Source: Bdellovibrio bacteriovorus
GTDB lineage: Bacteria > Bdellovibrionota > Bdellovibrionia > Bdellovibrionales > Bdellovibrionaceae
Reading direction: 5' to 3'
Assembly (NCBI RefSeq): GCF_002208115.1
Contig: NZ_CP020946.1
Coordinates: 1,364,001-1,428,000, forward strand
DNA length: 64,000 nt
The notes under the pieces were generated by a model, which was not told where the DNA came from, searched no databases, and worked only from the letters and a program-made list of their open reading frames with translations. Both the position numbers and the translations under genes were made by a program. Below are positions 35,286-42,853 of the stretch, in pieces (within the stretch, counting starts at the first letter, position 1; the number at the start of each line of letters is the position of its first letter).

Positions 35286-37096
35286 CTCCCGTGAACCACC
35301 GTGTTCATCTCTGTCACGACAGTCTTCATCACATGGGCCTGGTTCAGGATTTCCTGAACCGTGGCTGAAATCTCCTCGGCCGAAGCGGCATTGGTCTGTA
35401 TGGCCTGATCCAGAGAATTCATGGCTTTGCTGATCTGCTGAATACCGGTGGACTGTTCGTCGCTGGCTGAAGAGATCTCACCATTCAGATGGCTGACCTT
35501 GCGAACCGAATCCACAATTTCTTTCAGGTTGGTATTGGAGCTTTCTGCCTTGCTGCTGCCGCGCTGAACCTTTTCAATGGAGTCATTGATAAGACTGTTG
35601 ATGTCTTTGGCGGCGGTCGCGGACTTTTGCGCCAGGGTTCTGACGGCATCAGCCACCACGGCAAAGCCTTTGCCGTGTTCTCCGGCGCGGGCGGCTTCCA
35701 CCGAGGCATTCAGCGCCAGCAGGTTCGTCTGGAAAGCCAGATCATCGATGACCCCGTTGATTTCGGCGATTTTTTTGGAAGAGTCCGTGATTTCATCCAT
35801 GGCGCCGACCAGGGCGCTCATTTCTGTGTTACCGCGTTCCGCACTTTGATTGGAGTCCGACGACAGGCGAGCGGCTTCCTTGGCATTGTCGGCATTCATT
35901 TTTACCATGGAAGTCAGTTCTTCAAGACTGGCCACGGTTTCTTCGATGGAGGCTGCGGACTCTGTTGCGGACTGGGCCAGATTCTGGCCGGCGCGGCTGA
36001 GCTGGTCGATCGCAGCCGTCACCACGTTTTCAGCCTGATCCAGGCTGGCGGTGAGAGCTGTGAACCGACGGGAGATCCGGCGGGAAATCATAAAGACCGC
36101 AACGCCCATCACCAGAAGGCAGATCAGAAACACGATCAACTGGCTCCATAGCAGGGAGTAAGCACTGGCCAATACTGTTTTTACGGGCGTTGAAATCAGC
36201 ACTCCCCAGAATGTTTTTGAATAGGGAATGGAAACCGGCACCAGCAGATTCAGGATTTCCTCTCCGGACTGGCTGTCCCGGCCGGACTTAAGCAGCAGGC
36301 GGCCTTCGCGCAAGGCCTGTTTAAACTCGGCCTCGGCGAATGGCAAAGTGACTGCTTTCCCAACCTGGCTGGGCTCTGGATTAGTGACATAATTGAAGCG
36401 GTCTGAAATCAGAAAGCCGACAGATGTTTCATAGGGTTTCACGGCCGAGATTTGTTTGTCCAGTTGGGACAGCAGCAGATCCACACCCACAACCCCCAAC
36501 AACTTTTCACCGTCATAAAGGGGAGCCGCTGCAGAGGACATCAGCAGATTCTGTCCATTGACTTCGTCATAGTAGGGCTCAGTCAGAATGCGATGACCTG
36601 CATTTTTAGGGGCCAGGTAAAATTCGCCGTTGTAGTTGATGTCATTTTCCCAGGTCAGGGATCCGTTTTCACCCGAACGGTTCCAGTACGGGCCGAACCC
36701 GCCGATCTTTTCATAACCCGGCTGTCCCAGATAATGAGCATCCTGTCCGTCGAATGCGTTGGGCTCGAAGGTGGCCCACAAACCAAAGACAGACGGGGCC
36801 TGCTCAAGCATGGTCTTTAAAACGGCATTGACCTCTGCGCGCTGTTTGGAGTGTTGTTTGCGCATGGTGCCCAGGTAGGCTTCCACTTGTTGCGCCACCA
36901 TAAGGCTTGTATCCAAATCCGCTTTGAAGGCGTTGGCAAAGGCTTCAGCTGATTTTGTGACCTTGAACTCGGCATCGGCTTGCGCGGTTTTAAAACTGCG
37001 TGATGCTGAAAAGTAGGTTAGAAGTCCCAGAGCGATGAAAGTGATTGTTAGAATGGGCAGGGCAATTTTGGTCTGTAAAGAGAACTCTTTCTTCAT
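35282..37096 (-). CDS. methyl-accepting chemotaxis protein with Cache sensor domain (paralogue)
   Basis: 604 residues with the same plan as the convergent neighbour: helix 1 (about 15-33), a dCache sensor with [16 protein letters not shown] and [20 protein letters not shown], helix 2 near residue 320, no obvious HAMP, and the signalling tip [18 protein letters not shown]. The ligand is unknown; the sensor loops differ enough to suggest a different or partly overlapping ligand range. The pair probably arose by inverted duplication. Confidence 0.92.
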   Translation of the reverse strand: MKKEFSLQTKIALPILTITFIALGLLTYFSASRSFKTAQADAEFKVTKSAEAFANAFKADLDTSLMVAQQVEAYLGTMRKQHSKQRAEVNAVLKTMLEQAPSVFGLWATFEPNAFDGQDAHYLGQPGYEKIGGFGPYWNRSGENGSLTWENDINYNGEFYLAPKNAGHRILTEPYYDEVNGQNLLMSSAAAPLYDGEKLLGVVGVDLLLSQLDKQISAVKPYETSVGFLISDRFNYVTNPEPSQVGKAVTLPFAEAEFKQALREGRLLLKSGRDSQSGEEILNLLVPVSIPYSKTFWGVLISTPVKTVLASAYSLLWSQLIVFLICLLVMGVAVFMISRRISRRFTALTASLDQAENVVTAAIDQLSRAGQNLAQSATESAASIEETVASLEELTSMVKMNADNAKEAARLSSDSNQSAERGNTEMSALVGAMDEITDSSKKIAEINGVIDDLAFQTNLLALNASVEAARAGEHGKGFAVVADAVRTLAQKSATAAKDINSLINDSIEKVQRGSSKAESSNTNLKEIVDSVRKVSHLNGEISSASDEQSTGIQQISKAMNSLDQAIQTNAASAEEISATVQEILNQAHVMKTVVTEMNTVVHGS

Positions 37097-37262
37097 TGAT
37101 CTATCTTAGAAGAGAATGTGAGCTCTGACGCCTTGGAAAAGACAATTAAGACTCTGGTCGAAGTTTGCGTCTTGGTTTTTGCAGACATGATGTCCGCAAA
37201 TTAAGGCTAATGCCAAGTTTATTGCAATTTATGAGGGCTTTTAGATTTTGCGTGCCCGAGGC

Positions 37263-37289
37263 AAAAAAAAGGGAGGCTTGTGGCCTCCC
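37263..37289 (-). terminator. rho-independent terminator of prpB
   Basis: GGGAGGC/GCCTCCC stem followed on the minus strand by eight T, 8 nt after the prpB stop. Confidence 0.9.
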
Positions 37290-37296
37290 TTGCGGA

Positions 37297-38196
37297 TTAT
37301 TTCAAAGTGAAGTTGAAGATGCTGGTGTCGAAAGAGTTGTACTCGTCATAACGGGAAAGTGCATACAAGTCTTTGCGAGTCTGCATCTTGTCCAAAAGAC
37401 CCTCTTGAGTGCCTTTGGCTTTGATTTCATTCAAGCCCGCCACCGTCGCACCCATCGCCAGACGGAACGTCGTCACCGGATAGATCACGATGTTGTAACC
37501 AAGATTGGAAAGCTCTTCGTAAGTGTACAGGCGACCTTTGCCGAACTCGGTCATGTTCGCCAAAAGGGGCACGTTCACCGCCTTACGGAACGTTTCAAAT
37601 TCTTTTTCGTTTTCCAAAGCCTCGGTGAAGATGCAATCCGCACCCGCATCAATATAAGCTTTCGCACGGTCGATGGCTTTATCCAAACCTTCAACAGCAC
37701 GCGCATCTGTACGAGCGATCAAAAGGAAGTTTTCATCCATCTTTTTGCCACGAGCTGCCGCCGCCACCTTACGGGCCGCTTCATCGCGAGTCACAAGACC
37801 TTTGCCATCCAGGTGACCACAACGCTTCGGATTGATCTGATCCTCAATGTGGCAACCCGCCAGACCCATCTCGATCATTTCCTGAACCGTGCGAGTCGCA
37901 GACATTGGTTCACCAAAACCCGTGTCGATATCAATAATAGTCGGAAGTTTTGTCGTGCGGGCAATCTGACGACCGCGCTGAGCGACCTCAGTCAAAGAAG
38001 TCAAACCGATGTCCGGGTAACCCAAATCATTGGAAAGCACAGAGCCAGAAATATAAACCCCATCAAATCCCGCTTTTTCAATCGCCATAGAAACCAGCGG
38101 AGACCAAGACCCCGGCATCTGCAAAAGCTTGCCAGACTTCAAAGCATCTCTAAAGTTCTTACGTTTCTGCGCAGGAGTAATTTCAGGAAACAACAT
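37297..38196 (-). CDS. prpB: 2-methylisocitrate lyase
   Basis: Cleaves 2-methylisocitrate to pyruvate and succinate, the last step of the methylcitrate cycle for propionate. The 299-residue protein has the isocitrate-lyase superfamily core: PGSWSPLVSMAIEKAGFDGVY, the catalytic-loop motif KRCGHLDGK (KKCGH type) near residue 122, and IARTDAR. The length matches the family (about 295). GAGG lies before the ATG. Downstream of prpD on the minus strand, but with a 488-nt gap holding two palindromic elements, so it may or may not be one transcript. Confidence 0.93.
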   Translation of the reverse strand: MLFPEITPAQKRKNFRDALKSGKLLQMPGSWSPLVSMAIEKAGFDGVYISGSVLSNDLGYPDIGLTSLTEVAQRGRQIARTTKLPTIIDIDTGFGEPMSATRTVQEMIEMGLAGCHIEDQINPKRCGHLDGKGLVTRDEAARKVAAAARGKKMDENFLLIARTDARAVEGLDKAIDRAKAYIDAGADCIFTEALENEKEFETFRKAVNVPLLANMTEFGKGRLYTYEELSNLGYNIVIYPVTTFRLAMGATVAGLNEIKAKGTQEGLLDKMQTRKDLYALSRYDEYNSFDTSIFNFTLK

Positions 38197-38221
38197 ACAA
38201 GCCTCATCTTTCCTAGCGACC

Positions 38222-38350
38222 GCCTTGGGACAGGGGAAGGGCTCCTTGAACCTTTCGCCTTCAGACAGTCCTCGCGGACGCCATCCCTTCGGGATGAGCT
38301 GCTGCGGAACTCGGCGAACGGCTCAAGGAGCCCTTCCCCTGTCCCAAGGC
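38222..38350. repeat. large intergenic hairpin element upstream of prpB
   Basis: 31-nt terminal inverted repeats with one mismatch (38222-38252 with 38320-38350), plus inner TTCGCC/GGCGAA, a GTCC-TCGC-GGAC hairpin and a CATCCC-TTC-GGGATG hairpin. This is a branched fold unlike family 2. It lies 25 nt upstream of the prpB start. Confidence 0.7.
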
Positions 38351-38541
38351 AGCCCCTGGGTCGATTTCTTTATTTACGTTTTCTTCATTCAGCGCCAAGC
38401 ACGACGTTTCATGCTTGTCTCTCAATGCCCGGCATCGCTTGTTAACGTTGGCAGTAACCGGTTCAGCAGTCATCTTATCACAGTCCATTTCAAGTAGTGC
38501 TCAAGTATAAGCGTCAACAAATTGAACTTATAGAGCGATGA
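38351..38541. other. spacer with nothing recognised
   Basis: 191 nt between two palindromic elements in the prpD-prpB gap. No reading frame, promoter or terminator stood out. Confidence 0.5.
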
Positions 38542-38673
38542 GCTTGAAGGGAGTGGGAAACTGTACTTGGAGGGACCTCTGGGGGCGCAGGAAGCGCGAA
38601 CCGGGCGAACGCCCGGCCCCAGCGAGGCAGGAAGCCGTGTCCCGTAAAGGACAGCTTCCCACTCCCTTCAAGC
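38542..38673. repeat. structured intergenic element, family 2, copy 2
   Basis: The outer stem is a perfect CTTGAAGGGAGTGGGAA (38543-38559) with 38656-38672. The branched fold: P1 GGGAC/GTCCC, P2 CTGGGG/CCCCAG, P3 GCGC-AGGAA-GCGC, P4 CCGGGC-GAAC-GCCCGG, P5 GGC-AGGAA-GCC. The order matches copies 1 and 3. It ends 11 nt from the prpD stop. Confidence 0.75.
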
Positions 38674-38684
38674 GGACCTTCGTT

Positions 38685-40193
38685 CTAGAAGATCCCTTTG
38701 TTGTCGCGTTTGTTGTTCACAAGCTTTTCGATTGGGATCTGAACGTTCAACTGCTGAACTTGTTCTGCAGTCAGGTTTTCCAGATTTTCAACCAAGCCGA
38801 TGAAACGATCGCGTTCTGCTTTGGTGATGATACCTTCAGTCAGAATGTCGAACTTGCGGATGTAGTCAGCACGTTTGAACGGACGAGCGCCCGCCGGGTG
38901 AGCATCAGCTACGCCAAGCTCATCAACGATTTTGGAACCGTCTTTCATGGTGATTTCTACGCGGCCACCGAAGCGTTTTTTGTCTGGATCTGTCTCGTGG
39001 TACCAAGCAGTCCATTGTTTGTCTTCAACGGTGGAGATTTTGTGCCACAAAGCCACAGTGTCAGCACGTTTCGCACGCTCTGGAGCGTAGGAATTAACGT
39101 GGTGCCAAGTGCCGTCCTGCAACGCCACAGCGAAGATGTACATGATAGAGTGATCCAGAGTTTCGCGGGATGCATTTGGATCCATTTTTTGTGGATCGTT
39201 TGCGCCAGTACCAATCACGTAGTGAGTGTGGTGGGACGTGTGGATCACGATGGACTGGATGTCGTCGAAGTTTTTGATCATTGGCTTCATTTTGCGAGCC
39301 AAATCGATCAACGCCTGGGACTGATACTCTGCAGAGTGCTCTTTAGTGTAGGTCTCTAGGATCGCGCGTTTTTCTTCGCCCACTTCTGGAAGTGGAACTT
39401 CGTATTTACCGTCTTTGCCATCAAGCATGTAAGCGATAACAGAGTCTTCACCTTCATAGATCGGAGATGGAGCGCCTTCGCCACGCATAACACGGTCCAC
39501 GGCTTCTACAGCCAGTTTACCAGCATGTGCCGGAGCGTAAGCTTTCCAGGAAGAGATTTCACCTTTACGGGACTGACGAGTCGTGAAGGACACGTGAACC
39601 GCTTGTTGAACCGCTTGGAAGACAGTTTCTGTCGGCAAAGACAAAAGTGTGCCGATACCTGCTGCCGTCGCTGGGCACAAGTGAGCGATATGATCTTTTT
39701 TGTGTTTGTGAAGGCAGATGGCTTTAACCAGGTCCACGTGAACTTCGTAACCAGTCACGATACCTTTTAGAAGCTCTTTACCGTTTTTACCCATTTGCTG
39801 AGCCACTGCCAAAATAGCAGGGATGTTGTCAGCAGGGTGAGAATAGTCCGCGGCAAGATAAGTGTCATGGTAGTCCAACTCACGAACTGCAGTTCCGTTG
39901 GCCCAAGTCGCCCATTCACAGTCAAATTTCTGGTCGTTCGGCATACCGAAGACAGTTGCACCACCGTTGCGCGGGTGAGCAATCGCCATAGCACGAGCAG
40001 AAGCCACCGGACGGCGGTTGGCAGCTGCGATAGCTACGGAAGCATTGTCGATGATACGGTTGATAACCATGTCAGTGACGTCAGCTTTGATAGGGGCATT
40101 GTCAGTTGCGATTTCTGCAATTTTCCAAGCCAGTTGGTCTTTGCGATCCAACTTTTCTTTAGATGGGTACACACGAACTGTATGTTTCTTCAT
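38685..40193 (-). CDS. prpD: 2-methylcitrate dehydratase (MmgE/PrpD family)
   Basis: Dehydrates 2-methylcitrate in the methylcitrate cycle. The 502-residue protein shows the MmgE/PrpD layout: an all-helical N-terminal domain with [23 protein letters not shown] and a C-terminal domain with [21 protein letters not shown], the best conserved stretch. Slightly longer than E. coli PrpD (483). The ATG has an AAAGGA site. It is upstream of prpB on the same strand; the third gene of the set, prpC, may be the citrate-synthase-like gene near 19.2-20.4 kb. Confidence 0.92.
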   Translation of the reverse strand: MKKHTVRVYPSKEKLDRKDQLAWKIAEIATDNAPIKADVTDMVINRIIDNASVAIAAANRRPVASARAMAIAHPRNGGATVFGMPNDQKFDCEWATWANGTAVRELDYHDTYLAADYSHPADNIPAILAVAQQMGKNGKELLKGIVTGYEVHVDLVKAICLHKHKKDHIAHLCPATAAGIGTLLSLPTETVFQAVQQAVHVSFTTRQSRKGEISSWKAYAPAHAGKLAVEAVDRVMRGEGAPSPIYEGEDSVIAYMLDGKDGKYEVPLPEVGEEKRAILETYTKEHSAEYQSQALIDLARKMKPMIKNFDDIQSIVIHTSHHTHYVIGTGANDPQKMDPNASRETLDHSIMYIFAVALQDGTWHHVNSYAPERAKRADTVALWHKISTVEDKQWTAWYHETDPDKKRFGGRVEITMKDGSKIVDELGVADAHPAGARPFKRADYIRKFDILTEGIITKAERDRFIGLVENLENLTAEQVQQLNVQIPIEKLVNNKRDNKGIF

Positions 40194-40226
40194 GAATGGG
40201 TCCTTTCTGGATTAAGAAAATGAAAC

Positions 40227-40246
40227 AGCCCAAGCTATCTTGGGCT
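40227..40246 (-). terminator. hairpin between the DOMON-like gene and prpD
   Basis: AGCCCAAG/CTTGGGCT perfect 8-bp stem with a weak T-rich stretch after it on the minus strand. Confidence 0.55.
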
Positions 40247-40288
40247 CCAGAAAGGGTCAAGAATGACCACGGGGAACGGGCGGTTCGC

Positions 40289-40822
40289 TCAATGCGTCGA
40301 AAGGGCGGTCCAGCCGGCTTTATTATGGAAGTCGGCCTGCGGTCCGGGATGGAACAGGGACCAGTAACTTAAGGTACCGTCGACGAACTCGATCACGGCC
40401 GTCAGTCCCAGGCAGGTGAACTCCAAGGGCTTGCGGCTGTCGATTTCAATCTGAAAACGCGCCTCGGCGTCCTCAGAATTTCGTGGTTGCAGGCGAACAC
40501 GGGTGTCGGCCGCCGGGGCCATGTCTTTGCGATAGCTGCTAAAGGAATAAGCATTCCAGTGGCCGTTCGGCGCACAGTTGATCTCCAGATACGCAGATTC
40601 TGGTGTCGCACCATTTCCCAAAAACACCTCCAGGCAGGTGTGTTTCCAAAGTCCGTCTTCACGGCGCTCTGAACTGGAGGACTCGGGCCACTTGATGGCG
40701 TCGGTCGCGCCACTGATCTTAAATTCCACCAGCAGGCGGCTGTCGGAAAGCGGGGTGACCGCGCCTTGCACCTGCAAGGTGTTGGTCAGAGGTGTTTTGG
40801 TGAATGGAGTCAAAGATCTCAT
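40289..40822 (-). CDS. DOMON-like domain protein
   Basis: 177 residues from the ATG at 40822, which overlaps the thioesterase stop as ATGA and has a GGGAG site; the ATG 15 nt further up has no ribosome site. The sequence EDGLWKHTCLEVFLGNG followed by YLEINCAPNGHWNAYSF is typical of the DOMON-like beta-sandwich that binds sugars or heme in other proteins. No signal peptide, so it may be cytoplasmic. Translational coupling to the thioesterase suggests a shared pathway, but no function is known. Confidence 0.75.
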   Translation of the reverse strand: MRSLTPFTKTPLTNTLQVQGAVTPLSDSRLLVEFKISGATDAIKWPESSSSERREDGLWKHTCLEVFLGNGATPESAYLEINCAPNGHWNAYSFSSYRKDMAPAADTRVRLQPRNSEDAEARFQIEIDSRKPLEFTCLGLTAVIEFVDGTLSYWSLFHPGPQADFHNKAGWTALSTH

Positions 40823-41592
40823 TTGCGTTTCTCCCATCCCAGTACGGCGGTGAAAAGGACTTTTTCATCTCCCACACGCAGGCCCTTGTAGGCGCTTTCA
40901 CCGTGGGTCGCCAACTGCACATCGGGGCTGGAGCAGTTGCGGTGGACTTCGACTTCATCACCCAGGTGGGTTTCCGCCAGGAAATTGACGGAGTAGGTGT
41001 TCAGCTTCAGGCTTTTATGCAGATCATAAGGAATGGCATCCAGAATCCACTGGGCGTACTTGGTGTTATTCACATGCTGGTTGATGTCCAGATCGGAGTT
41101 GCGCACACGGTACTTGGCGATTTTTTCGTAAGTGCCGGTCACCGGGATTTTTTCCGGCGTGATTCCCGTGGAACGGGCATGAGCGATCTGATCCCACGGG
41201 CGCAGGGTTTCTGCGGGCAGGATCTTTTTGCTCTGGCGATCCAAAGCCAGCCAACTTGTGGAACACAAGCCGATTTCTTCCCCCGACTGGGTGAGAATTG
41301 CAAATTCCCGGGCCACGAAAGCACCTTCCGGAGCCCGCAGCCAGGTTTGAATCTGGATGTTTTCCCCAAAGCGGGGCCAGGTCTTCATCTGCAGGCTTTG
41401 GCGGGTCAGAACCCAGAACAGTCCTTGTTGTTCCATATCCTGCATGCCAAAGCCCATTTTCTCGGCATGGATCCATGCGGTTTCCTGTAACAGGTTCAGC
41501 AACCCGTACAATCCCAAGCGTCCTAAGGGATTAACTAATAGACTTGTAATGTGGAAGTTCTCTGTCCAAGGGGCGTTGTTAATGTTTGCCAT
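40819..41592 (-). CDS. acyl-ACP thioesterase-like protein
   Basis: 257 residues from the ATG at 41592, chosen because the AAGGAT site is 7 nt before it but nearly touching the ATG two codons earlier. Two tandem hot-dog domains are likely: NPLGRLGLYGLLNLLQETAWIHAE in the first, and RNSDLDINQHVNNTKYAQWILD in the second, the latter matching the catalytic Asn-x-His block of FatA/FatB-type enzymes. It would release free fatty acids from acyl carrier protein or CoA. It forms a two-gene unit with the DOMON-like gene. Confidence 0.85.
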   Translation of the reverse strand: MANINNAPWTENFHITSLLVNPLGRLGLYGLLNLLQETAWIHAEKMGFGMQDMEQQGLFWVLTRQSLQMKTWPRFGENIQIQTWLRAPEGAFVAREFAILTQSGEEIGLCSTSWLALDRQSKKILPAETLRPWDQIAHARSTGITPEKIPVTGTYEKIAKYRVRNSDLDINQHVNNTKYAQWILDAIPYDLHKSLKLNTYSVNFLAETHLGDEVEVHRNCSSPDVQLATHGESAYKGLRVGDEKVLFTAVLGWEKRK

Positions 41593-41693
41593 GCTCATAT
41601 CCTTCAATCTTTTCTGCTGTAAAACAAGAAATGGCTCACATCTCAAACACGGAAAAGATTAGAAATTGCAAAAAAACAGGAAGTAATTTAGAT

Positions 41694-41727
41694 CAAATAA
41701 GCTATAATGTCAAATAAGCTATAATGT
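41694..41727 (+). promoter_or_regulatory. tandem duplicated promoter-like unit
   Basis: An exact 17-nt direct repeat (CAAATAAGCTATAATGT, twice without a gap). Each copy carries a perfect TATAAT -10 box, at 41703-41708 and 41720-41725. The -35 regions are weak. It lies about 100 nt upstream of the XRE regulator, in the 236-nt gap 41593-41828. Confidence 0.6.
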
Positions 41728-41828
41728 ATTTATCTGGATGAGAATATTTTGAAAGCTTTTTGAATGCAAAGGGCTTGTCACACTCGTCATGATGTGTATA
41801 AATAAATTCATCATTAGGTGGAAAACAC

Positions 41829-42107
41829 ATGAGACAAAAAAATATGTTAGCTGATTTTTTGAAGCAAAAACGTGTATCGGCAGGTCTTTCTCAAAGAGAC
41901 GTTGCGGATAAATTGGGCTACTCCACTCCGCAGTTCATTTCCAACTGGGAGCGTGGTGTTTCTCATCCTCCAATCAACGCGCTGAAAAGACTGGGCGAAC
42001 TTTACAAAGTTTCTGCTGATGATCTTTTCGAAGTGACATTGAACGCGACAATCCATGAAGTGACTCAGGATCTTCGCCGCAAGTTTGCCAGCAGCAAAGC
42101 TCGCTAA
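41829..42107 (+). CDS. XRE-family DNA-binding regulator
   Basis: 92 residues. An N-terminal Cro/CI-type helix-turn-helix (LADFLKQKRVSAGLSQRDVADKLG, then STPQFISNWERGVSHPPINAL) fills residues about 7-65, followed by a basic tail. It is a small stand-alone repressor or activator; the target is unknown. AGGTGG precedes the ATG. The upstream tandem TATAAT unit suggests strong or doubled initiation. A terminator follows at 42137-42161. Confidence 0.9.
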   Translation: MRQKNMLADFLKQKRVSAGLSQRDVADKLGYSTPQFISNWERGVSHPPINALKRLGELYKVSADDLFEVTLNATIHEVTQDLRRKFASSKAR

Positions 42108-42136
42108 GCTACAGGTTTTTTGAAACTTGATTATCG

Positions 42137-42161
42137 AAGAGCTCCTTTGGGGGCTCTTTTT
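42137..42161 (+). terminator. rho-independent terminator of the XRE gene
   Basis: AGAGC/GCTCT stem extended by CC/GG, followed by five T, 29 nt after the stop. Confidence 0.8.
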
Positions 42162-42174
42162 GTTTAAGTGCATC

Positions 42175-42843
42175 ATGAGTGTGGCAACCCCAGGGCATCT
42201 TCAAAAATTCAAACTTCTCTGTGAAGAGCTGTCTTCTATGCTGGAGCAGGAGGGGTGGTCCGTTCGTCCTTATTCCCAGGACACTTTGCCTTACTTTCAA
42301 CAGTTGAACGAATCCGAGCAGGCGCAGGCGACGGATCTGATGAATCAGTATCTGGAAATCTGCCGCTCGGTGCACCGCCAAGGCCGTCGTATCAAGGACA
42401 TGTCATTCCTGGTAAAAACGGCCTTGGACTACTATGGGTATAAAATCAGCCAAGAGGGCATGGAACAACTGGTGAATAAGGAAGGGCGTATTGTTGAGTT
42501 TTATTCTCACAAGCACACCCAGTTTTTCCGTTCGTTCAATTTCTTTGAATTTTGCAGCTACACCGTCGAAGACATCTTCTGTCGCAGTTGGCCTCATCTG
42601 TATTCCCGCGCTGAAGAAGTGACGATGCGTATTCTGGAACAGGCCAATTACGTTTTATCCGGTCGTTTGAATCAGCCGGTGATCATCACCGAGGTTCACA
42701 AGATCCAGGAACGTGTGTCCCTGGAGCGTCTGCAGATGTATATGACCCGTCTGTATCTGGAGCCTCTGATCAAGGACGGCAAAGTCGAAGGACTGATTGC
42801 CATCGAAGACTGTGTCTGGGATCTGGCTGATTTCACAATTTAA
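42175..42843 (+). CDS. conserved-looking cytoplasmic protein, unknown
   Basis: 222 residues from the ATG at 42175; the frame extended upstream would use a TTG inside the terminator. No family was recognised. It is rich in helices with aromatic stretches (HKHTQFFRSFNFFEFCSYTVEDIF) and without signal or membrane segment. The end of the gene is 10 nt from the convergent tamA stop. Ribosome site weak (AAGTG). Confidence 0.65.
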   Translation: MSVATPGHLQKFKLLCEELSSMLEQEGWSVRPYSQDTLPYFQQLNESEQAQATDLMNQYLEICRSVHRQGRRIKDMSFLVKTALDYYGYKISQEGMEQLVNKEGRIVEFYSHKHTQFFRSFNFFEFCSYTVEDIFCRSWPHLYSRAEEVTMRILEQANYVLSGRLNQPVIITEVHKIQERVSLERLQMYMTRLYLEPLIKDGKVEGLIAIEDCVWDLADFTI

Positions 42844-42853
42844 GATTTAAATT

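Noticed and set aside
42127-42174. TTG start and 16-residue extension of the 222-residue protein
   Set aside because: It would be translated from inside the XRE gene's terminator; the ATG at 42175 is preferred.
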